The translations under genes were made by a program, and so were the position numbers. From Bigelowiella natans CCMP2755 (lineage: Eukaryota; Cercozoa; Chlorarachniophyceae), in contig ADNK01002211.1 in assembly GCA_000320545.1 (NCBI GenBank), positions 1 through 22,500 of the forward strand: a DNA stretch of 22,500 nt, read 5' to 3'. Below the pieces are notes generated by a model, which saw only the letters and a list, made by a program, of their open reading frames with translations, was not told the DNA's origin and did no database searches. Below are positions 1 to 11,266 of the stretch, in pieces; the first letter of the stretch is position 1; each line of letters opens with the position of its first letter.

Positions 1-128
1 ACTAACCCTAACCCTAACCCTAACCCTAACCCTAACCCTAACCCTAACCCTAACCCTAACCCTAACCCTAACCCTAACCCTAACCCTAACCCTAACCCTA
101 ACCCTAACCCTAACCCTAACCCTAACCC
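1..128. repeat. Terminal telomere array, CCCTAA repeats
   Basis: About 21 near-perfect copies of CCCTAA read from the first bases, which is the C-rich strand of a TTAGGG telomere in the orientation expected for a left chromosome end. The array is uninterrupted until the first CCTGACC variant near position 128. TTAGGG is used by many fungi, animals and protists, so it does not identify the lineage. The array probably continues beyond the window in the cell. Confidence 0.97.
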
Positions 129-600
129 TGACCCCTATCCTGACCCTCATCCTGACCCTCAACCTGACCCTCATCCTGACCCTCATCCTGACCCTCATCC
201 TGAACCTTTTTGCGGTCCCCACTTTGGCCGTGATGATGACCCTGATCCTGATTCTTGTCGCGGTCCTCACTTTGGCCGTGATTTCAACCCTGATCCTGAC
301 CCTTGTCGCAGCCCTAACCTGTTCTCCTCGTCTCACTCCTGGTCCCAATGCTGATCCCGGTGCTCATCCCAACCCTCACCCCAACCCTGGTCCAAACTCC
401 TCACCAAAAACCGTGACTCTGACCCTCATCCCAGCCCTGACCCAAAACCCTCACCACTTTCCGTGACTTTGGCCCTTTCTTTTGCCCTGAAAAAAACCCT
501 GGTCGATTTTTGCGACAAGTTTTCCTCACTTTGACTCTCACTTTGATCGTCACTTTGGTCGTCACTTTGGTCGTGGCCCAGGAGAAAACCCTGGTTTGCC
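129..600. repeat. Degenerate telomere-like variant repeats
   Basis: The telomeric hexamer decays into CCTGACC, CCTCATCCTGAC and CCTGATCCTGAC variants, then into looser GTCACTTTGGTC units around 535-580. The CCCT/CCTGA core remains visible for several hundred bases. This is the usual proximal zone of mutated telomere repeats. Open frames in it, such as 224-466, are products of the repeat and encode only Leu/Val/Thr or Pro/Asn runs. Confidence 0.85.
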
Positions 601-1400
601 ACTTGACACGTTGTCAGGCTCAATGCAGTTTGTGCAAATTGTGTTTTTTGCTTGTGGGGAAGACAGGGGTTTGCGGCATTGCACGTCTTCATTGGCAATG
701 TGCATCAGGTTTGACACGTGTCTTGCAGTTGCAATGCGTGTGTGATGTGCGATCGTCATGGTCGTCGTTGTGGGTTGCTGTGATGCGCATGACTGCGAGG
801 GAAAGTCACGTTGATTGCATTTTGGTCAAAAGTGTCACGCTCATTGGCCTGCGCAAAGATGGTGAATCACCAACAGACAAGCTGCGGCCGGCAAAATTGC
901 GCAATGGCGATCGTCATGCACAGCCCAAAACGCATGTTGATGTGAGACAAAAAGCGTTGCACGGTCTCAAAATCTCATTGCTTGACAAAAACTTCCACAA
1001 TTGAGAAACAAAGGACCAAAATGACTACAATCAATGTGGTTCACTGCCTCCCTCGCAAATCAAGAATCACTTTTGAGCTGGAGCACACATTTTCGATCCG
1101 ACAAGCTTCATGTTTGAACGTGATCGAGTCATGGAGGCAGCACGCCTGAGCACAACATGTCCCACAGACACAAAAATTCACTACACACTCATTTCTACGG
1201 ATTGTCAGTCGTTACCTGTCTTCAAGGTCGTCAGCCACAGACTTTATTTGCACACGTTTGTTGATGACACCATCCACTCCAGTCTGCCACATGGTTCATC
1301 ATCTCAAATTGTGAAACGCTTCATGATCATGATGACCACACCCCCTTTGCATGTGACAATCGCATTTAATCACAACCTTCCAGAAAGTTTTTGAGTCTTT
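600..1400. other. GC-richer subtelomeric segment
   Basis: This stretch is visibly richer in G+C than the following DNA and in words such as GCGATCGTCATG (twice, near 749 and 907), TGCG and GCATG. I see no multi-exon gene. Weak open frames occur at 510-1004, 1021-1149 and 1110-1394 on the + strand. The style resembles the internal island at 10.65-14.1 kb. Confidence 0.6.
1021..1149 (+). CDS. Weak candidate small ORF, 42 aa
   Basis: An ATG ORF of 42 codons, starting MTTINVVHCLPRK, has a balanced, protein-like composition and is not built of repeats. It overlaps a second + frame (1110-1394, 94 aa, starting MFERDRVMEAAR) that is also protein-like. The pair could be a subtelomeric gene broken by a frameshift, or two chance ORFs. 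No family is recognised, and no splice structure like that of the other genes is evident. Confidence 0.15.
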   Translation: MTTINVVHCLPRKSRITFELEHTFSIRQASCLNVIESWRQHA

Positions 1401-1846
1401 TGAATCACTTTTTCCCACAGATTTCGATGTCTCTTTACGAACGCCAATCTTGAAATGACACATGGCAATGAGTGTAATTTCTAAGAATGTTCTCTTGTAA
1501 TTTAAACAACTAATCTACAACCACAAAAAATCGAAGATGTCATTAAACGTTTCATAAACTATGATATAAAATTTAAATACAATTCTCAAAAAACATCACC
1601 TCATTGAATCGAATGCTATACTTGTGTAGATGTCCTATGTACACGGTAGCAGGTCAGACTATCGGCATTCAGTGTTTCACGTAGAATTAGGGAAGAAACT
1701 AGACCATAGACCTATCATATGCTTTGGGGTTCTTTTGATACATGTCTGAGCTTGAGGACCAATCTTTTTTAAAAAATTGTAGAATTGAGGATGGCGAAGG
1801 TTTATTAACTGCAACTTACTATAACATGGTGGTTGCTACACTCATA

Positions 1847-1849
<3 letters not shown>

Positions 1850-1889
<40 letters not shown>
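1850..1889. repeat. (TA)n microsatellite
   Basis: Twenty uninterrupted TA dinucleotides in intergenic DNA. Confidence 0.95.
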
Positions 1890-1893
<4 letters not shown>

Positions 1894-2778
1894 AATATCT
1901 GAATTTCATATTTATGATTAATTAGCAAGATTATTACATGTGGAAATTCATGCTTGAATCGATGTTTATGATCCTGACTCATGTAGTCTCCGTAGCCTTC
2001 TCTCTGATGAATCATTTCACGTGGAACATCGGCTGTAGCTCACAACTAGAACAATCATAATGAATTCTGATATTTGATTGAGTTTGAGAGGTACCATTTT
2101 GGCAATATTTTTGAGCTTATTTCCTCTCCATGTTGACCTCATATTGCTTAGTAGGTGATAAAAAGAATACCAACATTAATTGTTAGAGATATAGCTTGCG
2201 TCAATTTTATTCACCCATACTTTTGATCGAGTCACATTTATGACAAATTTATCTTACTGCCTCTATAAATATCCTCCATCATCATTATTATCATCATCAT
2301 ACTTCATGACCAGAAGCTACACTAGGAAGGAGAATGATAACGAAATTCGAAGATCTCTTATTACCTAAGTCGGCCATATTCGGTCCGTATTCTCCTTTGA
2401 TTTTCCTGATATATAACAACGAGGAATTCATTTACCTTGTTTGAAATTGCATTACCACTTTCATTGTATTCGGTAGTCTTTTACATGCAAAGTTCCACGA
2501 TATAAATTTAAAAGCGGTGTATAAAAAGCGGTGTATGTTGCAGAACTGATCGAGAACTTGTTCAAAATCAGAAGGTTTCCAATGATTGAGACAATTTCGC
2601 TACAACACTATGTATATTGAATTTCCTTTTTTCTGATCCGATTGTTTTTTCAGCTAGTATTACGTATCCTAGCACGGCTCTGTTAAAAGTTCTCGAGAGA
2701 AACGTTTGCCTCTCTAATCATACACACAAACACAGAAAACATAGAGAGAGAAGTAATTCAATGTATCCATGCACATAT

Positions 2779-2780
<2 letters not shown>

Positions 2781-2860
<80 letters not shown>
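2781..2860. repeat. Compound (AT)n-(GT)n microsatellite
   Basis: About 20 AT units followed after TTATAT by about 17 GT units. The alternating purine-pyrimidine tract is typical of unstable simple repeats. Confidence 0.95.
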
Positions 2861-2863
<3 letters not shown>

Positions 2864-2938
2864 CGTGTGTGGTGTTTATTTCGTGGAAGGCAATCATTTC
2901 CTCACATAGACTTTAATAGCATTCTTCCATCCGCCTCT

Positions 2939-3056
2939 CCCTACCTACTACTCTCTTTTTCTCATTTTTTATTCGGCAATTATTTTATAAATATACCTAA
3001 TAATATCCCTACCTACTACTCTCTTTTTCTCATTTTCTATTCGCGCATTATTTTAT
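2939..3056. repeat. 68-bp tandem duplication
   Basis: The block at 2939-2988, which includes CCTACCTACTACTCTC and a T-rich tract ending ATTATTTTAT, recurs at 3007-3056 with a few substitutions. The offset is 68 bases. No coding role is evident. Confidence 0.85.
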
Positions 3057-3164
3057 TATATACCTTGCTTTTGCAAAGGTTCCATTCCGTATACTCTACC
3101 CGCTCCCTCTTTTCTCTATGAAAACACATTAGTAATAAAGATAAGATTGTATGACAGCGTACAG

Positions 3165-3256
3165 TCCTCTTTAAATTGTTGTTATGAATTAGTCTATTAT
3201 TCTCTTAAAGGGGACCCAGAACTCCTCTTTAAATTGTTGTTATGAATTAGTCTATT
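3165..3256. repeat. 58-bp tandem duplication over the gene C stop
   Basis: A block of about 34 bases beginning TCCTCTTTAAATTGTTGT occurs at 3165-3198 and 3223-3256, an offset of 58. On the minus strand the right-hand copy encodes the end of gene C. The left-hand copy follows and overlaps the stop codon, which arises from a small change (an extra ATT on the + strand) next to it. Confidence 0.9.
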
Positions 3257-3644
3257 CTCTGAAAGGGAATTCGGAACCTTAAGTCTTTCGATTTCACTAG
3301 CATGAAGGGAAGTCTTTGGGCGAGATTCAATTAAATCTCTGGCAATTCAAGTTGGAAAAACAACGAATAACATAAATGAACTGTGTGATGATGATAAATA
3401 CAACACAACGAAAAAAACATAAATGAAATATGTGATGATAAATACAAAACAACGAAAAACATACTGCCGTGATGATGAATACAGTAAACAGCCCCACCAC
3501 ACTTACCTTGTCTTTGTCAAAGTCTCATGAGAGGGCGACGCACTGAAGCGGTGAATGCCTGAGTTATAGATGAGGATGAGAATGCTGATGATTCATTCAT
3601 GTGGCTTGCTGCTGAATATACGATGGATGGATGGATGTAGTAGC

Positions 3645-3676
<32 letters not shown>

Positions 3677-5023
3677 CAGTAGTAGTAGGTGTGAATCACG
3701 AATCACGAATTTCATATCGCAGAGAAGAAACAGCATTAATAACGCCCAAGTAGTAGAAACGGCTCGAAGTTGCAATGGTACAGAAGTAGCAATGATGGAT
3801 ATTTATTGAGTGTGAGGATAGCAGACACTGAAGCGAGCTATTATTTCATACGTTGGCTACGGGTAACTTCAACTGGGGCAGTATATATCTGAAGAGATGA
3901 TGAAGCAGAGGAAGAATATGACGAGAGAGACAACAATGACAAATAAGATTAGGCAGTACGACTCTAACTATTAAAATATGGAGGATGTGTAAATGTTACT
4001 AACGTCGTTTGTCACTCACTGCCTTGTGTTCGTTGATTATGCACATTTTTCTATATAGCTACATGTATTATTATACTGGCCAAAGACTGGCATATGTGGT
4101 GGCTATCCAAAATCTAATATGAGACCTCTCTCTTCGCTGTAGTGGAATCCACGTAGTTATTGATTTCGACGACGCCCTCCTTCTGATGTAATGACATGTG
4201 TAACTACCACCTTCTCACTTTTTTTCAACACAAAAAATATCACTACAAAGATTTTGAATCGCAACAAAATCTCCTTGATAGATGAATAAAAACGTACCAT
4301 ATAACTCGGAGGTTCTATAACTGCTTCCATCTGGATATTCTTCTTGGTTGCTAGTATTGACTGGAATGAAGGATTGTGACGGTATCTCTGAGGTTGCCCG
4401 AGATATTCTCTTCCATCGTTTTTGAAGTTGTACCTGAAGAGAAGTGCTTCTCGTAAATACTCATGGTCTTGCAGGAAGGTGTTAGGGGAATATAATCCCT
4501 TTAAATGTTAAAAATCAAACAGAAAATAACCTCCATTCGAAAGTCTTGAGTTGATTCTGTAAAGGATGGTCTATTTCTTGCTCGAATGGCGCAGTTGGAT
4601 CCACCTTCCTCCGAGGAGATGAACGCCGAAAGTGAATATTCCGCCTTGGCCTTTGCATGAAATACTTATGAGGAATTCATAACAGACGATGCATTCAACT
4701 ATGTTCCTCCTAACCTTGACTGCATCTTCTGAAAAGTATTTTTTTACGTGGACAAGGGGTCGAGCGAGCGAGCGTTTCGCGTCCAGATTTGCATGAGCGA
4801 GACAATAAAATGTCAATGAATAGTGACTTGAATGCAGGCCATTTATTTGAAATATATTCTTGTCGAGATATCTGATGCAGCTACGAATTATTACAGCAGA
4901 AATAATGCTAGCGAAAATTGTTTTCACACGTGTTGTTCAGTCACGAATTGTTCTCCTGTTTGTTGTTTAGTTGGTCAAAAACATGTTATAACTATTTCTA
5001 AATACGGGAGACCTAATAATAAC

Positions 5024-5064
<41 letters not shown>

Positions 5065-5513
5065 AAGATAGATTCACCACGCCACCAACCATCGGAACTC
5101 AGAAAGGGCGCCCCCACCCCCTGAACGATGGCGGATCACATCGTAATTCATCTATCAAAACTACATTCCGAAAATTTTTTGAATTTGAAGCAAGCTCATA
5201 CAATAATCTAAAGTTTGATTGTTGAACATGTAACCCCCTCACTACTTTGTTTAATACCCAACCAGCGTATTGTCCCAGTGTGCTTGTTGCATGCTATGAT
5301 GGCACTGTCATCATGCGTCCCATCCCAAATTACGCAGCAGGGTTAGACATCATTTTTACTTAGCGCATATCAAAATTATGAAATTCCATCGTCAGCAAAA
5401 GCTACATAATCACAGCACTACGTCACATGCTACTTACCTCCTGCATTGAAATCCCACGCATTATTAGCTCTCGAATGTAGTCAAGGAGCATGGCATCATC
5501 ATCAATCATTATC
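3197..5513 (-). CDS. Gene C: unrecognised multi-exon protein, 3' part
   Basis: Not recognised. Eleven exons keep phase across every GT-AG intron, in transcription order: 5438-5513, 4715-4728 (14-nt microexon), 4605-4650, 4531-4556, 4298-4433, 4126-4182, 3852-3888, 3782-3827, 3707-3762, 3507-3558 and 3197-3338, ending in TAA at 3197-3199. Landmarks in order are DDAMLLDYIRELIMRG (acidic, then helical), a basic PRRNIHFRRSSPRRK segment, YLGQPQRYRHNPSFQ, KEGVVEINNYVDSTT, a hydrophobic stretch around KYPSLLLL and YYLGVINAV, and a Ser/Lys-rich tail. Total about 203 codons. The first traced exon starts in phase 2, so at least one 5' exon is missing; a minus-strand exon with an ATG near 5794 is possible but unproven. 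An alternative donor after codon 37 of exon 4298-4433 (near 4322) would also keep phase. Divergent from gene B. No catalytic motif was seen. Confidence 0.6.
3638..3689. repeat. (TAG)n microsatellite in a gene C intron
   Basis: TAG/CAG triplets between the gene C exons 3507-3558 and 3707-3762. Frames through it give poly-Ser, poly-Tyr or poly-Leu and explain the spurious ORFs at 3517-3809. Confidence 0.9.
5014..5062. repeat. (AAT)n microsatellite in a gene C intron
   Basis: About 15 AAT units inside the long intron of gene C between exons 4715-4728 and 5438-5513. The poly-Asn ORF across it is an artefact. Confidence 0.9.
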
Positions 5514-5669
5514 CTTGCACTACTAGGTACACAGTCACAAGCGACAAAAACTTCTGTAGCTGCGAGTTACTCAGGGATATACAGCAGCAGTAGCAGCAAT
5601 TTTTTACCTCCACAACTACCTCAAGGTATAAAGGCAAAATAAATATTAGTATGATGGTGTTTTTTCTAG
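5514..5669. promoter_or_regulatory. Possible shared 5' region of divergent genes B and C
   Basis: Gene C runs left from 5513 and gene B runs right from 5670 or 6298, so their 5' ends lie close together and may share a bidirectional promoter. No core promoter motif can be named. Both genes may have further 5' exons here, so the true intergenic gap is uncertain. Confidence 0.25.
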
Positions 5670-6949
5670 GAACCAGACACAGCAGTCCAATCACAACACC
5701 AATGATACAAATTCAGGTCGAAAACTCAAAGAGAAGGAACACCACGAGCAAATAGATGACACAGAGACCATTGCTGGTTCAATACCACATCAGCCTTCCT
5801 CAAAGATACTGCTATTGAGTAGGGCTATCATCTCCTCACTCTTTACAACAAGGACGACGACGACGACATCACGGTAGTCGACGAAATTTAGTTCGAATTA
5901 GTAGTAAAAGAATAATAGATAATGTAGGTAGAAAAAGTGCAGAAGTAGCGGAAGAGCAAGAAGCAAACTTCTTATATAGGACAATTCTTACGTGGTTGTA
6001 ATTGCCTTTACATGTGAGAACTTGCCCATATGGAGGAGCAAAATATTAGCTCACATTTGGAATCGTATTCTACTTCCAAAAACGATAACACCTCATTTTC
6101 CTCAATATACAAGGGCAGTATTTTCACACCGTAGTACACAACTCACAATTAAGCAACCCGTTCTCTTCTTAGACTTCACATTAACTATTTATTAATATTC
6201 GTTGATTTAACAATTCACTCTTCTTCTTCTTCTTCTTCTTCTTCTTCTTCTTTTCTTCTTCTTCTCCCTCTCCTTCTCTTCCTTCTTCAATTTCCAGGAA
6301 TGTTCGTGTAAATTCGGAGCTAGGACCAATGAGACAACGAGAGCCTGAGAAGAGTATACACTAATTAGTAATTATCATAAGGTAGCAGTATTTTGGTAGT
6401 GGTGAAAACTATTTGTCATTATTCTTTAGGCCCAAGGCGAGGTGTTGGTACTCTCACGAAGGAGAGAAGGAAGGAGGTAAAAATGGTCAAGATCATTAAA
6501 GAGAACGATTTACTAATCGATGAACGAATTTTAAGTAAAGGATTTTTGACGTGTAAAAATTTGAATGCCCAACTTTGAAGGAACTGTCCATGACATAAAT
6601 GTACATTACGTAACATCGTGCACGACAAAGTGGATATTGACGTGTTATTATTCTGCGTGTCTGTGTGTGTGTGGGGTGTATATGCTTTTGAATTAGCTTA
6701 CGGTAACTGACAGTTTACGAGGGGCTGCAGGTAGTAGACCTACAAATACATCTTTGTTGCATTCATGGTTAGTTCATATATTATTACACTAAAAAGCTTT
6801 ATGGGGTATCGTCGTTGCTGCACAGACACTTGGAAGCCTTGCGTAAGAAAATCCATTCCTAGTTTTGTACATTTATTTGTTCGAACATTAAATCAATAAA
6901 GGCAACCTCAAGAAACAGAAAAATATTTAGTCTTCCCCCTCTTCCCCTT

Positions 6950-7000
<51 letters not shown>

Positions 7001-9607
7001 TGTGTGTGTGTGTGTGATTGTGTGTGTGTGTGTTGTGTATCCGAACCCTCTTGCTGTTAAATTTCTGCACTACCACAAAGTACCACCACTCAATTCTTCC
7101 TTCTACTTCCATTAATTCGGAAATTCTTTCCTAGTAAATCGTTTCAAGGTGGAGGTGGAGGTGGTGGGTTTACACCGTGGGGAGGAGGCGGGGGAGGTAG
7201 CAAAATTTATTGCATTTATTCTTCGTCGTATAAACAAGCTGGTTCCCCGTCTAGTATTCTTATTCTTTCGAGTTGTAAATAAGTACCGTGTATTACTATT
7301 TTCCCGGTTATCACTTGGCACATTACCCTTAATTATGTTGTGTATGTAAAACGCAACTTTATTATAACGTGCATGCATCATGTCATCCTTTTCTCCCCCT
7401 TTTTTCCCAGTCAATCCAGCCGCTTCTTTCACGGAATAAGATACTTATTTGAATTCAGGTGGAGGGGGAGGGATGTACGGACCAATGATACCGCCACAAC
7501 AAGACGAGAATAGGCCTGGGTAAAAACCGTATGTGTTTACTACGACACTAGAAAGAATGATTAGATATTTTTATTCCTCATCCACTCTTTATCATCCACT
7601 ACGTTTAACAAGTAACTACAGTATAAAACAAAATGGAGTAAGTTACTCAATATATCTAGTTACTTCGCACATTTTTTCTTCTTTGGGGATATAGAATAAA
7701 CAGAAATAGTATTGTATTAACAGGGACTGTCATGTAATATGCATCGAGTTCTATCGGCATCCGGTATTTGATGAATAATTATATTGCATTTACTAACGAA
7801 TTATGATTTGAATTTTTTTTGATATTAACCGAAATCATTACTTTTAGCGACTCTATGCTTATTCTTATTCCAAGTTCAAGTATGAAGCAGGGCCTCCAGA
7901 CAAGTAATTCAAAAAACTGTATTTTCTGTAGACCATGAACGATGAATAATTAAAATTATCATTTAGTATTCTTTTAGATGTATTTAGCTATTCCATTACA
8001 TTGCCAATATCATTATCTTGCTGTATAGGTTCGGTCAAATAAATGGGCCCCAGGTTCGTAAAGTAAAACTCAAACACAAGAAAGTAAGTAGTGATTGAAG
8101 TGGAAGTAAACTGAGAAAAAAAATGATAATTAAGAAAAAGATTTACCAATATCTGCATCTAAAAATGTATCAATATCTGGGTATAGAATTATTTAATTTT
8201 AAATGTCGGTATATTTACGACCGAATTCTGTATCAAGTAATATGTAGTCTCTATCTAGAATAATTTTCTTCTTTTTCACTTTACTGAATAAGTTTCTCCT
8301 GTTCTGTGCAGAAGGAGTATCTGAGGGAGATTGAAGCAACTGAGACAATTGATAAGGTAAAATAGGATTGAACAACAATTTAATCACGGAATCATAAGCG
8401 TGAGAGTGTATTTAGCTGGTAAAAAGGAACATCTACAAACAAGGATAGAATAATGATAAAGATAGAATCACACTGTTATGAAAATCTATGATTTTGAAGG
8501 CTACCTTATGGCTAACTATAAAAACAAGTCTTGGAAGGGTATTGTAAAGAATACCACTGATTAAAAAATGATACACCAATGAATTCTTCAAAATCAAAAT
8601 TTTTACGGATTCACTGAATTTTTTCCCTTCTTTTTTTAAAGCTCTCGCTTCTTTCTTGTTCATCAATCGAAATATTTAGGAGGTTCTAGTGAATTTCACA
8701 GCCAATGCCACTGGACCCTTGCCACCGTAAGACAAATTTTCCAGAATTATGAGTGATGATGAATAATTATTATATTATAAAATGCACAGTTATTGACACT
8801 CGTTTTAAATATGTACGTACAAGTTTTAAAAATTATTTTTATATTTGACAGGATGCATGACTTCTCTATGCTAAGGAGTAGAAAGTATCGAGAATACGTT
8901 ACGAATTACTTATTAGTTATTAAATGCTAAATAAATTGCAAGTAATATTGGCTACAAAATTTTTTGTACATATCTATCACCAGCCACTTCTTGTTGAAAT
9001 ACTTTTTATAGGAAAATTAACGTTTTTAAACAAAAATCTCTTAGCTATTCTGAAAATATTCCCAGAACATGATGATATCTCTGTACAATCTTCATCACTT
9101 TGTTATACTTTTGGATTTATCTCACTACCATCAGATATGTTGCAATGCAGGGGAACGAAATAGTAGGTGTATCAAAAATTTTATTTTCTTTAGTAGCATA
9201 GAGCTTATGTCTAATATTAGAATTTTCCATACCTCCATAATATGAAATAAAAGCCAGAAACAGTGAGGTGAGACTAAAACTGTGGTAGTAGCAATAACTG
9301 GTGCAGTAAGTACAAATAGTACAAATGATTAAAATTTGTATCCCTGTATCCTATTTTATCATAATATAAATGTAATGTTCAATATGGATTTTACACTTAT
9401 TGTTTAGTTTGCCCTTAAATAAAATTCAGGCATATATCTCACAGAATCTCAATCGAAGATTCCTCTAGTATGTTGTATATTACACCCCATCTACCAACAT
9501 ACAAAATGATATAGTTGATAATAGTATTTGTAAGTGATTCAAACCCTACATAATAAACGATTTATGGTAGTTTAGATTAATTTAGATCTAATAATGTATT
9601 GCATCAG

Positions 9608-9654
<47 letters not shown>

Positions 9655-10061
9655 AATACATATATGAAAACTGTCATTCGGTTCTTGATCAGTATTAATC
9701 TAGTTTAATTTTTTAACTTCAATCGATATGTTCTTCTATTTTTTCTTAAAAAACTAAATATTTTCCCTTATACATTTCGTAATAAGGTCCGTGGGATTTA
9801 TGAGCGTGCATACGAAATGACACATGCACAGGTTTCACATCTAATTATTGAAATCACGCAATCTAAAGAAATTAATGCTATGAATCCGATATCAATGAAA
9901 CAAATATACTGAATATTTGTTTTTTAATTGAGAATTTATTATTTTTTACTCCGTAAGGTATTTCTAATTCTACTCTACTCTTTTTCCTTTTTTTACAGTA
10001 CTCGCACTCAAACAAGGTATTTGGAGGGTCAAACTATCAAACCTCGAACTCAGGTCGTCTT

Positions 10062-10129
<68 letters not shown>

Positions 10130-10597
10130 TTATTCCTGGTTTTGGTCGTAGTCTCATTGGTCTCATATCTTAGCAGTTGGTACAATATCTATCTCATTAT
10201 AGCTATTCCTCTACTAGATACGAAGACAGAAGAAAATATAAGTGCGGGAGATCTTAGATGGAATCAACAGCCGGTATCCATGAAAGTTCCTGTTAAAAAA
10301 TATAATATAACTAAATTTATTTTAATTTATATTAAAAAAAGATATTCATAAAATCTTTATTTTGCTTATCTAAAATATATCTTATATTGGAATTATTATT
10401 CTAATTGGTGTCCACGAATCAATTGCAATAATAAATCACATTATGGCGGTGATGGGAGGGGGTATGATTTAATATCTTACTTTTTATAGAATGCCAACTT
10501 CAATGTTTTTCCTTTTCGCTAGGCTGCCAAGAAACCTGGAAGATGGATTTTAACAACCACTCCCGAACTACCGAAAACAGAGTATGCTTTTAGATAG
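5670..10597 (+). CDS. Gene B: unrecognised glycine-rich multi-exon protein
   Basis: Not recognised. Exons, all phase-consistent: 5670-5873 (tentative), 6298-6353, 6430-6534, 7149-7196, 7459-7519, 7622-7637 (16-nt microexon), 7848-7903, 8029-8083, 8312-8356, 8680-8726, 8852-8884, 9999-10053, 10226-10285 and 10523-10597, ending in TAG. The joined product, about 318 codons, runs from a basic/helical region (TLTKERRKEVKMVKIIKEND), through a poly-Gly block with FTPW and MYGPMIPPQQ, then RLYAYSYSKFKYEAGPPDKF, VRKVKLKHKKKEYLREIE, EVLVNFTANATGPLP and a C-terminus with DLRWNQQPVS and PGRWILTTTPELP. An ATG at 6329 (MRQREPEK) is a possible start; exon 5670-5873 joins in phase upstream but has no ATG, so the 5' end is open. 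The 1.1-kb intron 8885-9998 could hide another in-frame exon. No domain or catalytic motif was recognised. Confidence 0.6.
6219..6264. repeat. (CTT)n tract leading to a gene B acceptor
   Basis: About 15 CTT units followed by more pyrimidines run into the TTTCCAG acceptor before the exon at 6298. The microsatellite appears to act as the polypyrimidine tract of this intron. Confidence 0.85.
6950..7033. repeat. Compound C-run, (TC)n, (TG)n microsatellite
   Basis: A run of C, then about 19 TC units, then two TG blocks, all inside the gene B intron between 6534 and 7149. Confidence 0.95.
9611..9650. repeat. (AT)n microsatellite in the long gene B intron
   Basis: Twenty AT units inside the 1.1-kb intron between exons ending 8884 and starting 9999. 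Confidence 0.9.
10063..10127. repeat. (TC)n-(TA)n microsatellite after a gene B donor
   Basis: CT-rich dinucleotides followed by about 17 TA units begin ten bases after the donor at 10054 in gene B. Confidence 0.9.
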
Positions 10598-11232
10598 GCC
10601 ATGGATGAAAGGAAAAAAATGTTCTTTTGATATTATATTATTATTGATTAAAAATGACCTGTAGAGTTGTAACAATCACGTATACAATTTGTTAATTGAT
10701 CATGTACATATGTATCCATGTATATATGTTTACATGTATATATGTGTATATGTATATTTGCGTTTGTGTGTGTATGTGACGTGTTTGTGGCGAGTGCATG
10801 TGCACAATATGTGCGCATATTTGAGAATTGCATTGTACTTTCGCCAGCCAAACACATGCAACCACTGTCTACATGTGCTACTAAGATATTCATGCACGAT
10901 ACATATGATGAGCATTCAATGAAACGAAAAACATGTCCCTTCCAAACCCTTCCCTAAATTTGATTTGGATGAAATCATTCTGGTGATAAATTTTGCACAT
11001 GATCATTGGAATTTGATCGAGTGAATTGGCATGATCGCATGCAGTCAGCAACGCGCAGGCGTAGCTCTTCATCAATGCAAATCAAACACAATGACGTGTG
11101 ACTTTAAAAAAAATCCAACCTGTTGCTTGATCATCGATTTTTTCTTTTGCAATGTTGCCGTGCGCGCACGCATGCATCGCTAGCTGCAGCAGGCCACACA
11201 CGTACACGCATGACATTTTGTGCTGCATGCAT

Positions 11233-11234
11233 GT

Positions 11235-11265
<31 letters not shown>
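11233..11265. repeat. (GT)n microsatellite
   Basis: About 16 GT units inside the GC-richer island. The ORFs at 11123-11452 and 11131-11406 cross it and have low-complexity Val/Cys or His/Thr runs. Confidence 0.95.

Positions 11266-11266
<1 letters not shown>

Larger units (their letters stand above)
1400..3164. other. AT-rich intergenic DNA
   Basis: No exon could be supported on either strand. The stretch holds (TA)n at about 1850-1889, a short echo of AAAAGCGGTGTAT at about 2511-2537, (AT)n followed by (GT)n at 2781-2860, and a tandem duplication at 2939-3056. The open frame at 2825-3121 begins inside the GT repeat and is not gene-like. Confidence 0.6.

Noticed and set aside
224-466. 80-aa ORF with hydrophobic repeats
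   Set aside because: It is built wholly from degenerate telomere repeats.
510-1004. 164-aa ORF with a signal-peptide-like start
   Set aside because: The hydrophobic start lies in the degenerate telomere repeats, and the rest is Cys/Val-rich with no recognisable domain or splice structure.
9270-9306. TKTVVVAITGA resembling the start of a short-chain dehydrogenase
   Set aside because: No glycine motif follows in any reachable exon, the upstream frame has a stop, and it does not fit the phase of gene B.
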